Assembly: GCA_934045905.1 (NCBI GenBank)
Contig: OW203762.1
Location: 46,587,411-46,651,410, forward strand
DNA: 64,000 bases
Direction of reading: 5' to 3'
Source: Leuctra nigra
Lineage: Eukaryota; Arthropoda; Insecta; Plecoptera; Leuctridae
Shown here in pieces: positions 1-12,900 of this stretch. Position 1 is the stretch's first letter. Each line of letters starts with the position of its first letter. A program made the position numbers and the translations under genes. The notes beneath the pieces are model-generated. The model was not told where the DNA came from. It made no database searches and worked only from the letters and a program-made list of their open reading frames with translations.

Positions 1-723
1 TTCTGAGAAAGGGGGGAGGGGAGTCTTTTCCCAGCAGCTGTTGTTTGCTCTAACAGACGCGCACCTGCCTTTCCTCTGCATTCCAAAACAAACCCAACTC
101 CCCTCCTCCCCTTCCATTAAGATCGCCATTCAACAGTGTTTAGTCTATTTTATGCCTGTCAGAGCAATGTTTTTCAGCCGTAAACATATATTTTGTCTCC
201 TGATCTAAATGCAAGGGAAAACATTTTATTGCACACATTTAATATGTTAATAATGTTGTGTCTACACAGTTTGAGTAGTCCAGACAGAGTGAGTGGGAAA
301 GGCAGATAGACAACATGTGGCAGTCTACCACAGCTCTGTTTACAAACATCCACCTTGGATTTACTGGGAAAAAAGCTTGGTATGCATGTATAAGACGCAG
401 GGCAGTTTTCAGAATCAAAATATTGACATATAATTGCGTCTTATACATGAGTTAATACGATAGGCCCTTATGGCAAAACACCGACGATATATGCTGCTTG
501 TCAGTTGTCACCTTCTGCGTTGGTGAAAGGGATACTTAGAAAATACATACTAGTAGGTACTAGGTAGGTAGATGAAAATTACTGCTTAAGTTTATTTTTC
601 TCAATCTGATATTTATGAGTCTTTATTTATGGTAATAAGCTTCAAATGGTGGAGAAACATTTTGTTAAAAGAACTTTCTATGCACCATGGAGTGTAAAAC
701 TCTGCGGCCTCTCTCGTTTTCAG
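1..723. other. Left flank; probable intron of the plus-strand gene
   Basis: No coding exon was recognised here. The stretch ends in a pyrimidine-rich CAG acceptor just before the first visible exon, so at least its right part should be intron. A short inverted pair of TGTATAAGACGCA-like strings sits near 385-450 and looks like the end of an old repeat. Confidence 0.4.
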
Positions 724-927
724 ATCAACCGAGTGAACATTTCGCTGACGCAAGAGACTCTTTGGAACACTGCCATGATGCTGCTGTCACCCCAGCAACG
801 CCTGGTTCCGTATCGGGTGGATATGTGGACACGGTTGTGGGACCAGTTGGCCAAGCGGACCGGCAAGCCCCGCTTTGGACCAAGTCTCGTTGCGGACAAG
901 CTCATGGTCTCTCTCGTCTGCTACCAG
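724..927 (+). CDS. Exon 1 (first visible) of the unidentified gene
   Basis: This exon has 68 codons in phase 0, from acceptor TTTTCAG to donor CAG/GTAAGA. The product contains RLVPYRVDMWTRLWDQL and ends VCYQ. Confidence 0.7.
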
Positions 928-3900
928 GTAAGACGAGTACTGCAGACATTATTTAAGCCAAATTGAAGCAATGGTATGTTGGTCGAGTCCATTTTTGTAT
1001 TAAAGGAACAAACCAACATTACATTTGTTTGTACCCTCTATTAGCTAACTTCTATTTTCAATTCTCCCTGGAAATGTAGATATTTTATTCAGGGTCCTGA
1101 CTTCCTTCCAGGCCTCTTCCTCTGAAATTATCTTATAAGCTATAAGTTTTGCTCTTATAATTTCCAGTGATTTCCACCCCTGTTTACCTATCATTTTGGT
1201 TATGCCTAAGACCATTCTTTGACCTTCTTTAACAGCCGATGGAATGTAATGTTTCAGCCTGAGGCTCTGTCTCGCTCAAGCACACCGCTGTCTCCGGGGG
1301 CCAGTCTGGTTGGCTCGGGCACTTTGGCAGACCTGGCAGCCATCAGCAGCAGGAAGCCAATCAGCGACTCACTTCCATTCTACGAGATGGAGAGTTGCAC
1401 GGCCAGCAAGCAAGAGCACGTTATCTCAGTGGTCAGTATATTGAGGCTTAAATATTTCTAACCTTTGGTCATCGCATTGTGTTTAATGTATCGAATCAAC
1501 GAGTCGGGGTTTGATGAGAATTTTTCACTTCATGTGAATAAATGGAATGAAGTACCTACTTTGCTAGGTACTCTCAACAAATGATAAAACGGTATTTGAA
1601 AGAAATGGATTGGCTGAAAATAAATGTGATGGCAATGGCATCATCCGATGAAGTCTATGCTAACTCGTCATCTACCTCTTAGTAGATGAGCTCTGATTTC
1701 ATTGATAATAACAAGGTGTGGTGATGTGGGGATGGGACAGAAGAACATGAGACAATCAGACAGAAAAACATGTTACTCCGTCCATCTTTATTGATCACTC
1801 CCTTCTCTACAGTTGGCATCAGTGTGCCGTGCACAACAGTGTTATACTCACAGGTAGATCACACTAAGGTATTCACATGATTATAACACATCCCCCTTCT
1901 TAGGTTCTTTTGAAAAGCAAACATAATAATTATCAATGCATCAAAATACTAGATTGTATACGCTGAAAAGTTATGCAAACAAGATTAATTATTATAATAT
2001 ATAATGAAATGGGAATTACAATAGAAACAAAATATTGATTTTAAATATTACTGATATCTTGAAAGCTACATATCTAAAATCTTATTCGGCTTTACTGTCC
2101 GTCCATATCTCGACAAATATGGTCCAGGCGTATGGGTCTTGGGCGGAGAAGCCGAAGATGCAGTGTTCTCTGGAGCCGTTTGTTTCCGTGGAGTCATCGC
2201 TGCCGGAGATGGTGGCGATGGATCACTTGTATCGCTTGTCTGGGTCTCCAAGATGGGCTGCGTTACGGATTGCGACCATTTAACATCCGGGGCTGGGATC
2301 AAGTGGAACCTGTTGCGGGATACATTTCCCAGATCCGTGCTGACCAAATACGACCTAGGTTGTCCATCTGGTTGTAGGATCCTGCCGTATCGTTTAAGGT
2401 CAATTATCCACACAATTTCGCCAGGCAGAAGAGTAGATAATATTCTTGTTCCATGCCTTTTGTCGTAGTTCGATTTTTGTTTCATAATTCTGGTATTTTC
2501 CCCTTCCCTTAACTGTAACTGATTTGGAACTTTAGACATCAACTGTGTTGGTAAAGTAGGAAGTGTAGATCTAATCTTCCGGTTCATCAGAAGTTCCGCA
2601 GGGGTGTATCCGTTCTCTAAAGGCGTATCGCGATAAGCTAACAGGGCCTTGAAAACGTCTTTAGATTTCAGAATTCTTTGTTTTGCTATTTTTACTGCTG
2701 CCTCGGCCATCCCATTGCTTTGGGGAAAATGAGGGCTGCTTCGCTGATGTTTGAATCCATACTCACTCGCGTAGGCTGCAAACTCCGATGAATCCAGAGC
2801 TTGGAACTGCGGTCCTCTGTCGCTGACCACGGTGATCGGAACTCCAAAGCGAGCGAAGATCTGCTTCAGGTGATTCACGATGACGGAAGTCCGCATGCTG
2901 GTAAGCAGAGCTATCTCGAAAAATCTGAAAAAATAGTCTGTTACTACCAGGTACCATTCCTGATTGCACTTGAAGAGATCTAGCGCAACTCTTTCCCATG
3001 GACGAGAAGGAAATGGTGTTGGAATGAGTGGTTCATGTCTGTTTCGGGATTCTTCAATGCAGTTCGGGCATCGCTTGATCATCTGTTCGATTTCAGAAGA
3101 TATTCCCGGCCACCAACATGCCTGTCGGGCTCGAGCACGGCATTTGGTTATTCCTAGATGTCCTTCGTGGAGGTGTTCTAGAATATCTTGTCGGAGTGGT
3201 GGAGGAATGACGAGACGCGCTCTTCGCACCAGAAGTCCTTCAACCTCTGCAAACTCTTCTCTGTGTGTGTAGTACACGTGAAATTCAGAGTCCAGCTTCT
3301 TCTTGTCGGGCCACCCTGACACGATGTATTGCTTGATTTGTTGACAAACACGGTCCGCTTGTTGAGCCGAAAGAATTTCTTGGAGTCTCTTGTCGGAACA
3401 TGGCAGTCCGTCGACAATCATTCTCACATAAGCGGCTTGCTCTTCTTCTAACTCTGATGATGCTGCTTGTTTCGTTTGAAGCGGTTTCCGCGAAAGAGCA
3501 TCTGCGGCAATGAGATCCTTGCCAGCGGTGTGGTAAATGTCGAAAGTGTATCGCATAAGACGAATACGGAATCGCTGTAAGCGTGGTGATAAGTCATCCA
3601 GGTGTTTTGTTGTCATGATTTGGATCAAGGGTTTGTGATCTGTTTCGAGTGAGATCTGTAAACCACAAATATAGTTTTGGAATCGCTCACAGGCCCAAGT
3701 TAAGGCGAGAGCCTCACGTTCAATCTGAGCGTATCTTGTTTCAGCTTGAGACAAAGTACGGGATGCAAACGCTACAGGGCGTCGCGATCCGTCATCCTGA
3801 TCTTGGAAGAGCACCGCGCCAAGACCATACGAAGATGCGTCGGCTGATACAGTGGTTTTCTTAGAAGGACAGTACAATGCTAATACTGGTGCAGAGGACA

Positions 3901-6900
3901 AAGTTTCTTTGACCTTCTTGAATGCTTCTTGTTGAGCGATGTCCCAAATCCAGGCGGTGTCGGAGCGTAACAAACTGTTGAGAGGAGCTAACAATTCTGA
4001 CTTCCGAGGAATGAATGTGCCTAGATAGGTGAGAAGCCCAAGAACTCGCATAAGTTCTTGCTTGTTTGTTGGCGGATCCATCTCGAGGACGGCTTCTATC
4101 TTCTTTCTGTCTGCAGAAATACCTGCTGCTGAGATGGTGTGTCCAAGGAAGTTCACTTCTTTTACTTCTAGCTGAGATTTTTCTCTGTTGAGGGTCATAC
4201 CGGCGTCTTGAAGTTTCTTCAGCACCTTCCTCAGTGTGTCGTTGTGTTCTTCTACGGTTTTACCGTGTACCAGGATGTCGTCCATGAAACAAAGAACGTT
4301 TGGAATTCCTTCAAGGATGGAATTCATCTTCCTTTGGAAGATCTCAGGAGCTGCAGTGATTCCGAATGGAAGGCGATTGAATTTGAACCTGCCAAACGGA
4401 GTGATGAATGTGGTAAGATGGGAAGTCTCTTCTGACAAGGTCACTTGCCAAAATCCAGAATTAGCATCGAGTTTGCTGAAGACTTGAGCGCCTCCCATGC
4501 TTGCTAACATTACTTCAACCTTGGGGATGGGATGCCAGGATCTTTCAACACTTCTATTGAGGTTTTGTAGGTCCACGCATATGCGTACCTTCCCGTTCGG
4601 TTTCATAGCAACCACCATCGGCGCACAATACGATGTCGGTTGTTGAACCGGTGAAATAACTCCTGATGATACCATGTCCTTTAATTCCTTCTCTACTTGT
4701 GGTAAGAGTGGGACAGGAACGGATCTGGGTGCGGTTACAGCGTAGGGCTCCGCCCCCGGTTTTAGACGAATGACGTAATCCTCTGGGATTATTCCGAGAC
4801 CTTGGAATAGTTTTGGAAATTCGGCAAAGATTGAAGGTGATTTTACCTCGTTCACGATCTTGACGATCTCCAAGCTTTCAATAGCGGGTCGACCTAGTAG
4901 TGGAATCTCTTGATGTTTCACTAGGTAGATGTCTTGACGTGTTGACCGCTCACCATACTTCAACAGTACGTTCTTGATCATGCCAGTGCATATCAGTTCG
5001 TTGCGTCCCGGTCCTAGAAGTTTTCGATCAGCCGGAACAATTTTCATTCCTTGTGTGATGAAAGAATCACTGCCGACTACGGTTACGTCTGCTCCGCAAT
5101 CTATTTTAAATAGCAGTTCCTTGTCTCCTACGAGTACCAGCTTGTTCCAGATATTCTTCCTGGAGCTGTCTACAGAGCCTATGAAGCCTATTTGACCGGT
5201 TGCTGACTGATTCGAAGAGCTATTCTCTTCATTTTCTTCTTTCGTAACCTCGTGTAAGCCTGATGCTTTGGTAGAAGAAGACAAACAAACATTTGCCGCA
5301 TGACCTACTTTCTTGCATTTATAGCAAGTGAAATCTTTTGCAGGACATTTCGCTTTTGGGTGTGAGGGTTTTCTTCCGCACCAACGACATGCATTCTTGG
5401 TCTGTGATTCTTGTTTTGAATTGGCTTTAACTTTGGGCTTGTGCTGGTCTGGATGGGCATTGTGGACGTGGTGGACTGCGTACATTGTCTCTGATTGAAA
5501 CTTGTTTTGCGCGGACTGGCGAGCCAATGAGGTGGCTTTTGCCAGGGTTAAATCGCTGTCCATTTGCATTCGTTCACCTAATTGGTGGTCCCGTAAGCCT
5601 ATGACTAACCTGTCACGTATCAATTCGTCATGCATTAATCCAAAATTGCAGTTTCTAGCCAATTTGTGAAGTTCCGTAATGTATTCATCAACAGATTCAC
5701 CCTGTCGCTGTTCCCTCCGAAAGAAAGTTGCTCTTTCAAAAATCACGTTTATTCTCGGAATGAAGAAGTTTTCGAATTTCGAAATGACAATGTCGTAATT
5801 TTGTTGTTGTTCAGTTGTAAGCTTGAAAGACAGAAGAATGTCATCGGCTTTGTCCCCCATGAGATAAATCAGGTCGTTGACCTGGTCTTCGCCAGTCTTT
5901 AAATAAAGTCCTGAACTTCTTCTGAATCTCTCAAAACGACGTTTCCACCTGGGCCACTCATCATGTGTGAAATTGAATGCCTCAGGTGCTGTAACTTGGT
6001 AAGTTGAACTGGAATTCATCATGCCCGATTGGACGTTGGGCGTTGGCCCAGATGGCGTAGTGCCAGAGCTGCTCGGATTTACTAATGTAGGTCCGGTCAT
6101 TTCTTTGAGCTTCTTGAGTCAAATTTTTAGTAACAATAAGTTGTATTTACTTACTGCGAATGGTAGGCTAATTTTTAACCGCCGCCACCATGTGGTGATG
6201 TGGGGATGGGACAGAAGAACATGAGACAATCAGACAGAAAAACATGTTACTCCGTCCATCTTTATTGATCACTCCCTTCTCTACAGTTGGCATCAGTGTG
6301 CCGTGCACAACAGTGTTATACTCACAGGTAGATCACACTAAGGTATTCACATGATTATAACACACAAGGATTGATTGTCATGGAACCTGACCAGCAGCCA
6401 ATCCGTTTTGTTCAAATACCGTTTTATTATTTGTTGGGAATATATTTTCGTTCAAGGCCATTAATTTTAGTATATTTTAGTCTTTTAGACAATACTATCT
6501 GTAGATCTTTTGTGTTATAATTTGTTTCTAGTACCTATGTATTAGATTTGCCTTTAGTAGACAAAAGACTGTTTAGTAGACTCTGACTTTAGTAGAGTCT
6601 ACTGTTGCCGACAGTAGATAACGAAGTTCACCGGATTTAAAATAAATAAATAAATAAATATGTAGCATTACTTCAGTTAAATTGGGAGGAAGGTCATTAC
6701 TATTGTTACGTGATAGTTTGATATCAACTACTTATCAACTCTCCTTTATTTGCAATATACTTAATAAAATAATATAAATATAATGTAAGTAGTATCTAGT
6801 ACTAAATATTTGTTTTCTAGTTCTACTGAATTGTTATTGCATTTAGAACTTGCGTGAGCTGAGCATGCACCTGCTGAAGAACAGCCACAAGCAGACTCCG

Positions 6901-9900
6901 ATCCACGTGCATGCGGTGGCGACGCGTTACGTGGCATCTCAGCTCGAGATGTCCAAGCATCTGTGTCAGCTGCTTTGCCACTGCGCAGCCGTGGACCCCC
7001 GGCAAGAGCACGAGCGAGGATTCTCACTTGTGTAAGTCAATAGGCCGTTTAAGAAAGTAAAGAGCCATCTGTCGGTGATATGGAATACTTAGTGCAAAAC
7101 ACCAACCAAACTTCGGCGGCAACTTCAAATCTTCGTTCAAATTCGAATTTCTGGCAGCTATGACAGGAACCGTACCCAGACTGCAATTCTGCCACCGCGC
7201 GTGCGTAGTTAATTACAAAATGACCTATTGACCAACCATAGAGATACATTACGCTTTCAGAGAGACCCAACTTAAATTTCCGGTCATGGGTAGATACTCG
7301 GCACACATTAAGGGTACATTTGAACGTGATCCGCCGCTATATTATCATTATTTCAAAAACTAGGTACCTACCTTCAGAAATGGCACCCACCCCCCCCCCC
7401 CCTCGATTATGACGGGAATGACATTAGTTGAATATTTGGCAAGAGACTTGAATGTACTCTGTTCTGTAATAACTAGGGGTGTTCAACGATTATTTTATTT
7501 AAATCGATTATTAATTCGATTTTCGTAATTTAAATCGATTAATAATCGAATTAAATCGTATTGATATCATCATGTTCAGGGTAGTCATCATATCGTCTTT
7601 TATGGCAATATTAACCTCAACAATGAAATGTGTCCGGGAAGTCATTCGGTTTTACCTCAAATATGCTGTAATGTGCCGTAATTAATTTAATCATCACTTA
7701 ATTTAATCATCATCACTGAGTAGTAGTCACGAAGGATGCAGTAAAACCACAGGTTAGAGTGGTGGTGTGTGGCCTGCAGACGACCGAAGGAACGTTCATG
7801 AACGAGAAGCTGAAGAGGACAGCCGAAGTTAATCGTGCAGAATACCGGGATGTCCCATATATACCAGGATATAGGAGCAACAGATGGGAGTGGGAGGCAA
7901 AGACTGGGAGAGAGCTGAGAGTGAGGATGGAAGCGAAAGAACGAAGCGAACAGAAGATGGAGAAGAAGAAGGAAAAAGTTGTGAACGAGGTTTTTCAGTC
8001 CAGGTGGGTCTGGAGGAACCAAAGGTAGGGGGAAGCAATGAAGAGGAAGCCAGCGGTATGAGGAGATTAAGGCAAAGGCAGGACAAGGTGGGTGTGGAAG
8101 AGAGAAAAGTAGAGTCAGTGAAGAGTCGGAAGACAACAAGAATACAAGTGGGGACACTTAATATAGTAACACTAACAGGAAAAATTGAGGAGATTGTGGA
8201 CATGATGACCGAGAGGAAGTTAGACTTATTAGGATTAAGTGAGACCAAGTGGAAGGGTAAAGGGGAAAAGATACTGCGAGATGACTACAAGTTAATATGG
8301 TCTGGGGGAGAGGAAGGTAGAAATGGGGTGGGAATTGTTGTAAGCCCTCGATTGAAAGATACCATTTTGGAGGTAAAGGGGATTAACGATAGAGTAATCA
8401 AAGTCAAAATGGCAATCGGAAAGAGCACGGTTGACATGATCCAGGTATACGCCCCGCAGACTGGCAGACCTAGGGAAGAGAAAGACAAGTTTGAGGAAGA
8501 GCTGGAGAGTGAAATATTAACATCAAATCCAGTGTTGGTGATGGGTGACTTTAATGCCAGAATTGGAAAAGACAGAAATGGGTATGAAGAGGTAATGGGC
8601 GGAGATGGTTTTGGCAACCGGAACAGGGAAGGCGAGAAGTTGCTTGACTTTTGTGCTAGGAACTCTTTACAAGTAGGGAACAGCTGGTTCAAGAAACAAC
8701 GAAGTCACCAAGTAACAAGATAAAGCTATGGGGAAGATGTGTCGGAATCTGTAATAGACTACATTTGTGTGAGCAGAGACTTGAAGAAGTTCCTAGTAGA
8801 TGTGCGAGTGTACCCGTCAGTAGCTTTAGGGAGTGATCACCGGCTGCTAGTTGGTAGTTTCCACATCAAGACACCAAAACAGCTGTGCAATGCTAAAAAT
8901 AACAGGATTAAAGTATGGAGATTACAAGAACTGGATACAAGGTTAGCCTTCAAGAAGATGATTGAGATTAGAGTACCGACAGGGGAAAGGAAAGGGGTGG
9001 AAGAGGAATGGAACGAGTTTAAGACAGCATTTGTGGATGTTGCCGAAAAGTATGTGGAAGAGCTAGTGGGAAGAAGAGAAAGAAAGAAACAAGGTGGTGG
9101 AATGAGAGAGTAAGGGAGGCAGTTCGGAGGAAGCGGGATGCATGGCAGAGAAACGAATTAAATAGATCCTCAGAGAATGCAGAAGAGTATCGACAGTGTA
9201 AAATAAATGTGGCCAAGATTGTTCGGGAGGAGAAGAAGAAAGCAATGGACGAACTTGCAAGTAAGCTTGAGAAGGATTTCGAAGGAAACAAGAAAATGAT
9301 ATACGGACTGGTGAAAAGAAAAAGAGGAGTTCGAGAAGAAGTCCGAACGATGAAAAATAGCAACGGCGAACTCGTAGTAAATCCAGATGATGTAATCAAA
9401 ATGTGGAAAGAGTACTTTGAGACCCTTCTCAATGTGCAATCAGGTGCCACAGAACAAGGGAAAGAACAAGAGAGAAGAGCAGAGGGAGAAGGAGGCACAG
9501 GAGAGGAGAGAGAGGAAGCAGATGTAAGCGAAATGGAAGTTGGGAAAGCACTGGGAGAGATGAAGAATGGGCGAGCTCCAGGAATAGACGAGGTGACAAT
9601 GGAAATGGTAAAAGCGGCAGGAGAAACAGGAAAAAAGTGGCTGCACCGTGTAATACTAGCAGTTTGGAAGGAAATGAAGATTCCCGACGACTGGAGAAAA
9701 GGTATAATAGTGCCACTGTTCAAGAAGGGGGACCGTAAGGATTGTAGTAACTACAGGGGAGTGACTCTGTTGTGTCAGTGTGCAAAGTTATACGAGAAGA
9801 TTGTCGAGACCCGTTTAAAAGGTTTTGTGGAGGAAGGGTTAAGAGAAGAACAATATGGCTTTAGGAGGGGACGGGCAACCACGGATGCTTTATTTGCGGT

Positions 9901-12900
9901 AAGGCAGTTAATGGAACGGAGATGGGAGAGTGGGCAAGTGATGTACATGGCGTTTTTGGATTTAGAAAAAGCGTACGATAGGCTCCCACGAAAGGTGGTG
10001 TGGGAGAGTTTGAGGAAGAAGGAAGTGAGCAATGGTCTTATTGAAAGGATTAAATGTACATATGAGAGAAGTGTCAGCAGTGTACAGACAGACATAGGGA
10101 GATCAGAGTGGTTTGGGGTACAGGAAGGTCTACGTCAAGGTAGCGTTTTGTTCCCATCTCTCTTTGTAATAGTGATGGATGATCTGCTGAAAATGGTTGA
10201 AGAAAAGGAGGGCAGAGATTCGAGAACTTTAGTCTATGCTGATGATGTGCTCATTTGGGGTGAAAGTGGAGAAGAACTACAAGAGAAGATAAATCGTTGG
10301 AGTGAAGTAACGGAGGAAGTGGGACTGAAGATTAGCCAAGATAAGAGCGAAATATTGAAAATGGAGAGAAGGAAAACATTGAGAAAGAGGATAAGAATTA
10401 GGTTACGTGGGAAGGAGCTGAGAGAGGTGGATGCATTCAAATACTTGGGAAGTATACTAACTAAGGAGGCGAAGGTGGATGCAGAGGTGAAGGCGAGAAT
10501 TCAAAAAGCCGAGTCCTTCTACCAAGCTGTTCGCAAGCTGCTGTGGAACGAAGATTTCCCTCGCCAGTGTAAACTGCTCATGTATAAAATGTATTTCTTA
10601 CCAATACTAACATACGGAGCAGTTACATGGGGGATTGGAAATAAGGAACGCAGCCAGCTGGAGGCAGCGGAGATGAAATTCCTAAGAAGTGTGAAGGGAG
10701 TAACAAAGATGGACAGGTTGAGAAGCCGTTGTATTAGGAAGGAGCTGGGAGTGGAAAGTTTGAGCTACAAGATGGGTAGAGAGAGATTGCGTTGGTTTGG
10801 ACACATGAAAAGAATGGATCTCAAGAGAATACCAAGACAGGAGTTTGAAGAAACAGTGGTGGGAAGAAGAAGAGTGGGGAGACCAGGAGAGAAGTGGAGT
10901 GGTCTTATCAGAGAAGACGTGGAGGACAGGCAGCAAAGGTGGCAGAAAGTGTAAGCAGATAAGTGGTGGGAGGACAGGAGGATCTGGAGGGCGCTGGTGG
11001 AGAAGTTGGAGGAAGGTGACGAGGATGAAGAAGAGGAGGAGGAGGATGAAACGTCAGGCCTGGCCAGCCGGTTTGGAAGAGATCCGAGGCCCTAGACCCA
11101 GTGGGAGCTCCCACTGTCTGACCTGACAACATTGTCGGAACCAGAAGAAGATTATTATTTTTTATCACTGATAAATGGTAATGCGAATTAGAAATAAACA
11201 CCGAAACTTGGGAAAATACACACAAACATTAATTTATCACTAAAATATTACGCACACAAAGAAAAATGTGGACAGAATGAAGGCAGCCATTTTAGATGTT
11301 GTAAAATTCAACCATTTTCAAGGCGGCAAATTAAAATTGATGTAATTCGATTATGTATACTAACATCGATTAATCGTTTTGAATGTCATAATCGATTAAT
11401 CGATTCGATTAAATCGTAATCGTGAACATCCCTAGTAATAACCATCAGTGCACACTTCACAAATAACAAAGAACACAGAACAAATAAATTCACATTATAA
11501 TAAGATCCCAGCAAACACACGACTGTCAGTTTTATGCCGGACCTGTATCATACCGATGACGGAGTGTCGGCAACGGCGATGGTGCGTCGCATGTAGATAC
11601 CGATTTGATGCCGGCCCACTACTGACAAGCGGATATATCAGCACTCGGACAGTGTTCTGCTATCGGGCCAGTGCCGCACTGGCTGACACTATTCAGATAT
11701 ATCCGCGTGTGTCACAATGCCGGTGTCGGGCCGGTGTCTTTTGCCAGACACTATTCAGATATGTCCGCGAGGTGTCACCATGTCGGTGTCGGGCCGGTGT
11801 CTACTGGCGGACACTATGCGGATATGTCGGCACGGTGTCCACATTGTGCCGGACCGATGTCGACGGGAGCGCGCGCGTTTCGAACATGTTTTCCACGTGC
11901 CGTCGCATCTCTGTCGTACTGATGCCGGCCCGACACTCGTTGGACACAAGTATGACACTCTCAATTTGCCAACACAAACCATGGCGGCCTATAGCATTTT
12001 CATGCAGTATTTAGAAGAATTTAATAGTGAAACAAAAATCAAGAAATATGCCTCATATTGCAACGAAACAGTCTGATTTTGCAAAATAGAGTAGATTTTG
12101 TATTTCTAATACATTTGATAACTTTTGATTGAAGTTTTACCCATTCATATTTGTTTTAAATCAGTTTAAAATTTGTTGTATCCGCACGATGCTGGCCCAG
12201 TGCAAAACCGACACAAAAAGGACATCAAGAATCAATTATCTTTTAATTGCACTATTCAGCACATCAATTATCAAGGTGAAGCTATATAAATATAAAGATT
12301 ATTTCATATAGTTTATTAAACATCAACAGTTATTTTAGAAAATCGCACAATGAAATTTAAATTAATTGTTTTGTGTTAGTTATTTCAAAATAAAACGAAT
12401 GATAGGGGCAAAGACACGTTCGTGTCTTTTCGGTTCGGCCTTCGGGAGCTCGGTTTCGTGATGGGGTGCGGGTGGAGGGAGTTCAAGCAGTCCAACGGTT
12501 TTTATCTTGACTACAAGTTTGATTTTTGATGCTACACTACAAGAAGCAAAGATACCACTGCTAATCAACTGCTACCCACCAGAAGACAATTGTTAATTGC
12601 AGGGTAAGTACCAATTTCTTAACACGTAATGCAATAATGTAACTGTGTCTCTAAATGAACTAACAGCATGTAAAAACGTCCAGCATTACGCGTCCCTCCA
12701 CTCGCAGTTCTCTCTCTTTCCAAATAATTTAAGTTGTTTGCAGCAGATTCTGTACAAGAGGGTAGTATAATTACATTACGGAAACATACAAATAATTTTA
12801 GTTGTACAGATCTCCATATATAAAGGTATTAATATGTTAATTCAATTTTGTTCTACCCAATTTTAATACCATTTTAATTTAATACCATTCAAATTATGTA

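Larger units (their letters stand above)
1717..6364 (-). mobile_element. Full-length Ty3-type LTR retrotransposon
   Basis: Two 174-bp LTRs (TG...CA) show no difference by eye. The element is flanked by the 5-bp duplication CAAGG at 1712-1716 and 6365-6369. Read on the minus strand, a primer-site-like TGGTGGCGGCGG follows the 5' LTR and a purine tract AAGAAGGGGGA precedes the 3' LTR. It sits in an intron of the plus-strand gene, in antisense orientation. Identical LTRs and an unbroken reading frame indicate a recent insertion that may still be competent. Confidence 0.95.

Noticed and set aside
1231..1257. Upstream acceptor AACAG for the second exon of the plus-strand gene
   Set aside because: It has the better pyrimidine tract but would give an early stop from phase 0; the TTTCAG 22 bases downstream keeps the frame.
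7687..10936. Long Ser/Pro/Leu-rich frames antisense to the LINE
   Set aside because: They are mirror images of the Lys/Glu-rich LINE coding strand and have no domains of their own.
11448..12076. Overlapping Cys/Arg-rich frames
   Set aside because: They are produced by the GC-rich subterminal array of the 2.66-kb element in three frames.
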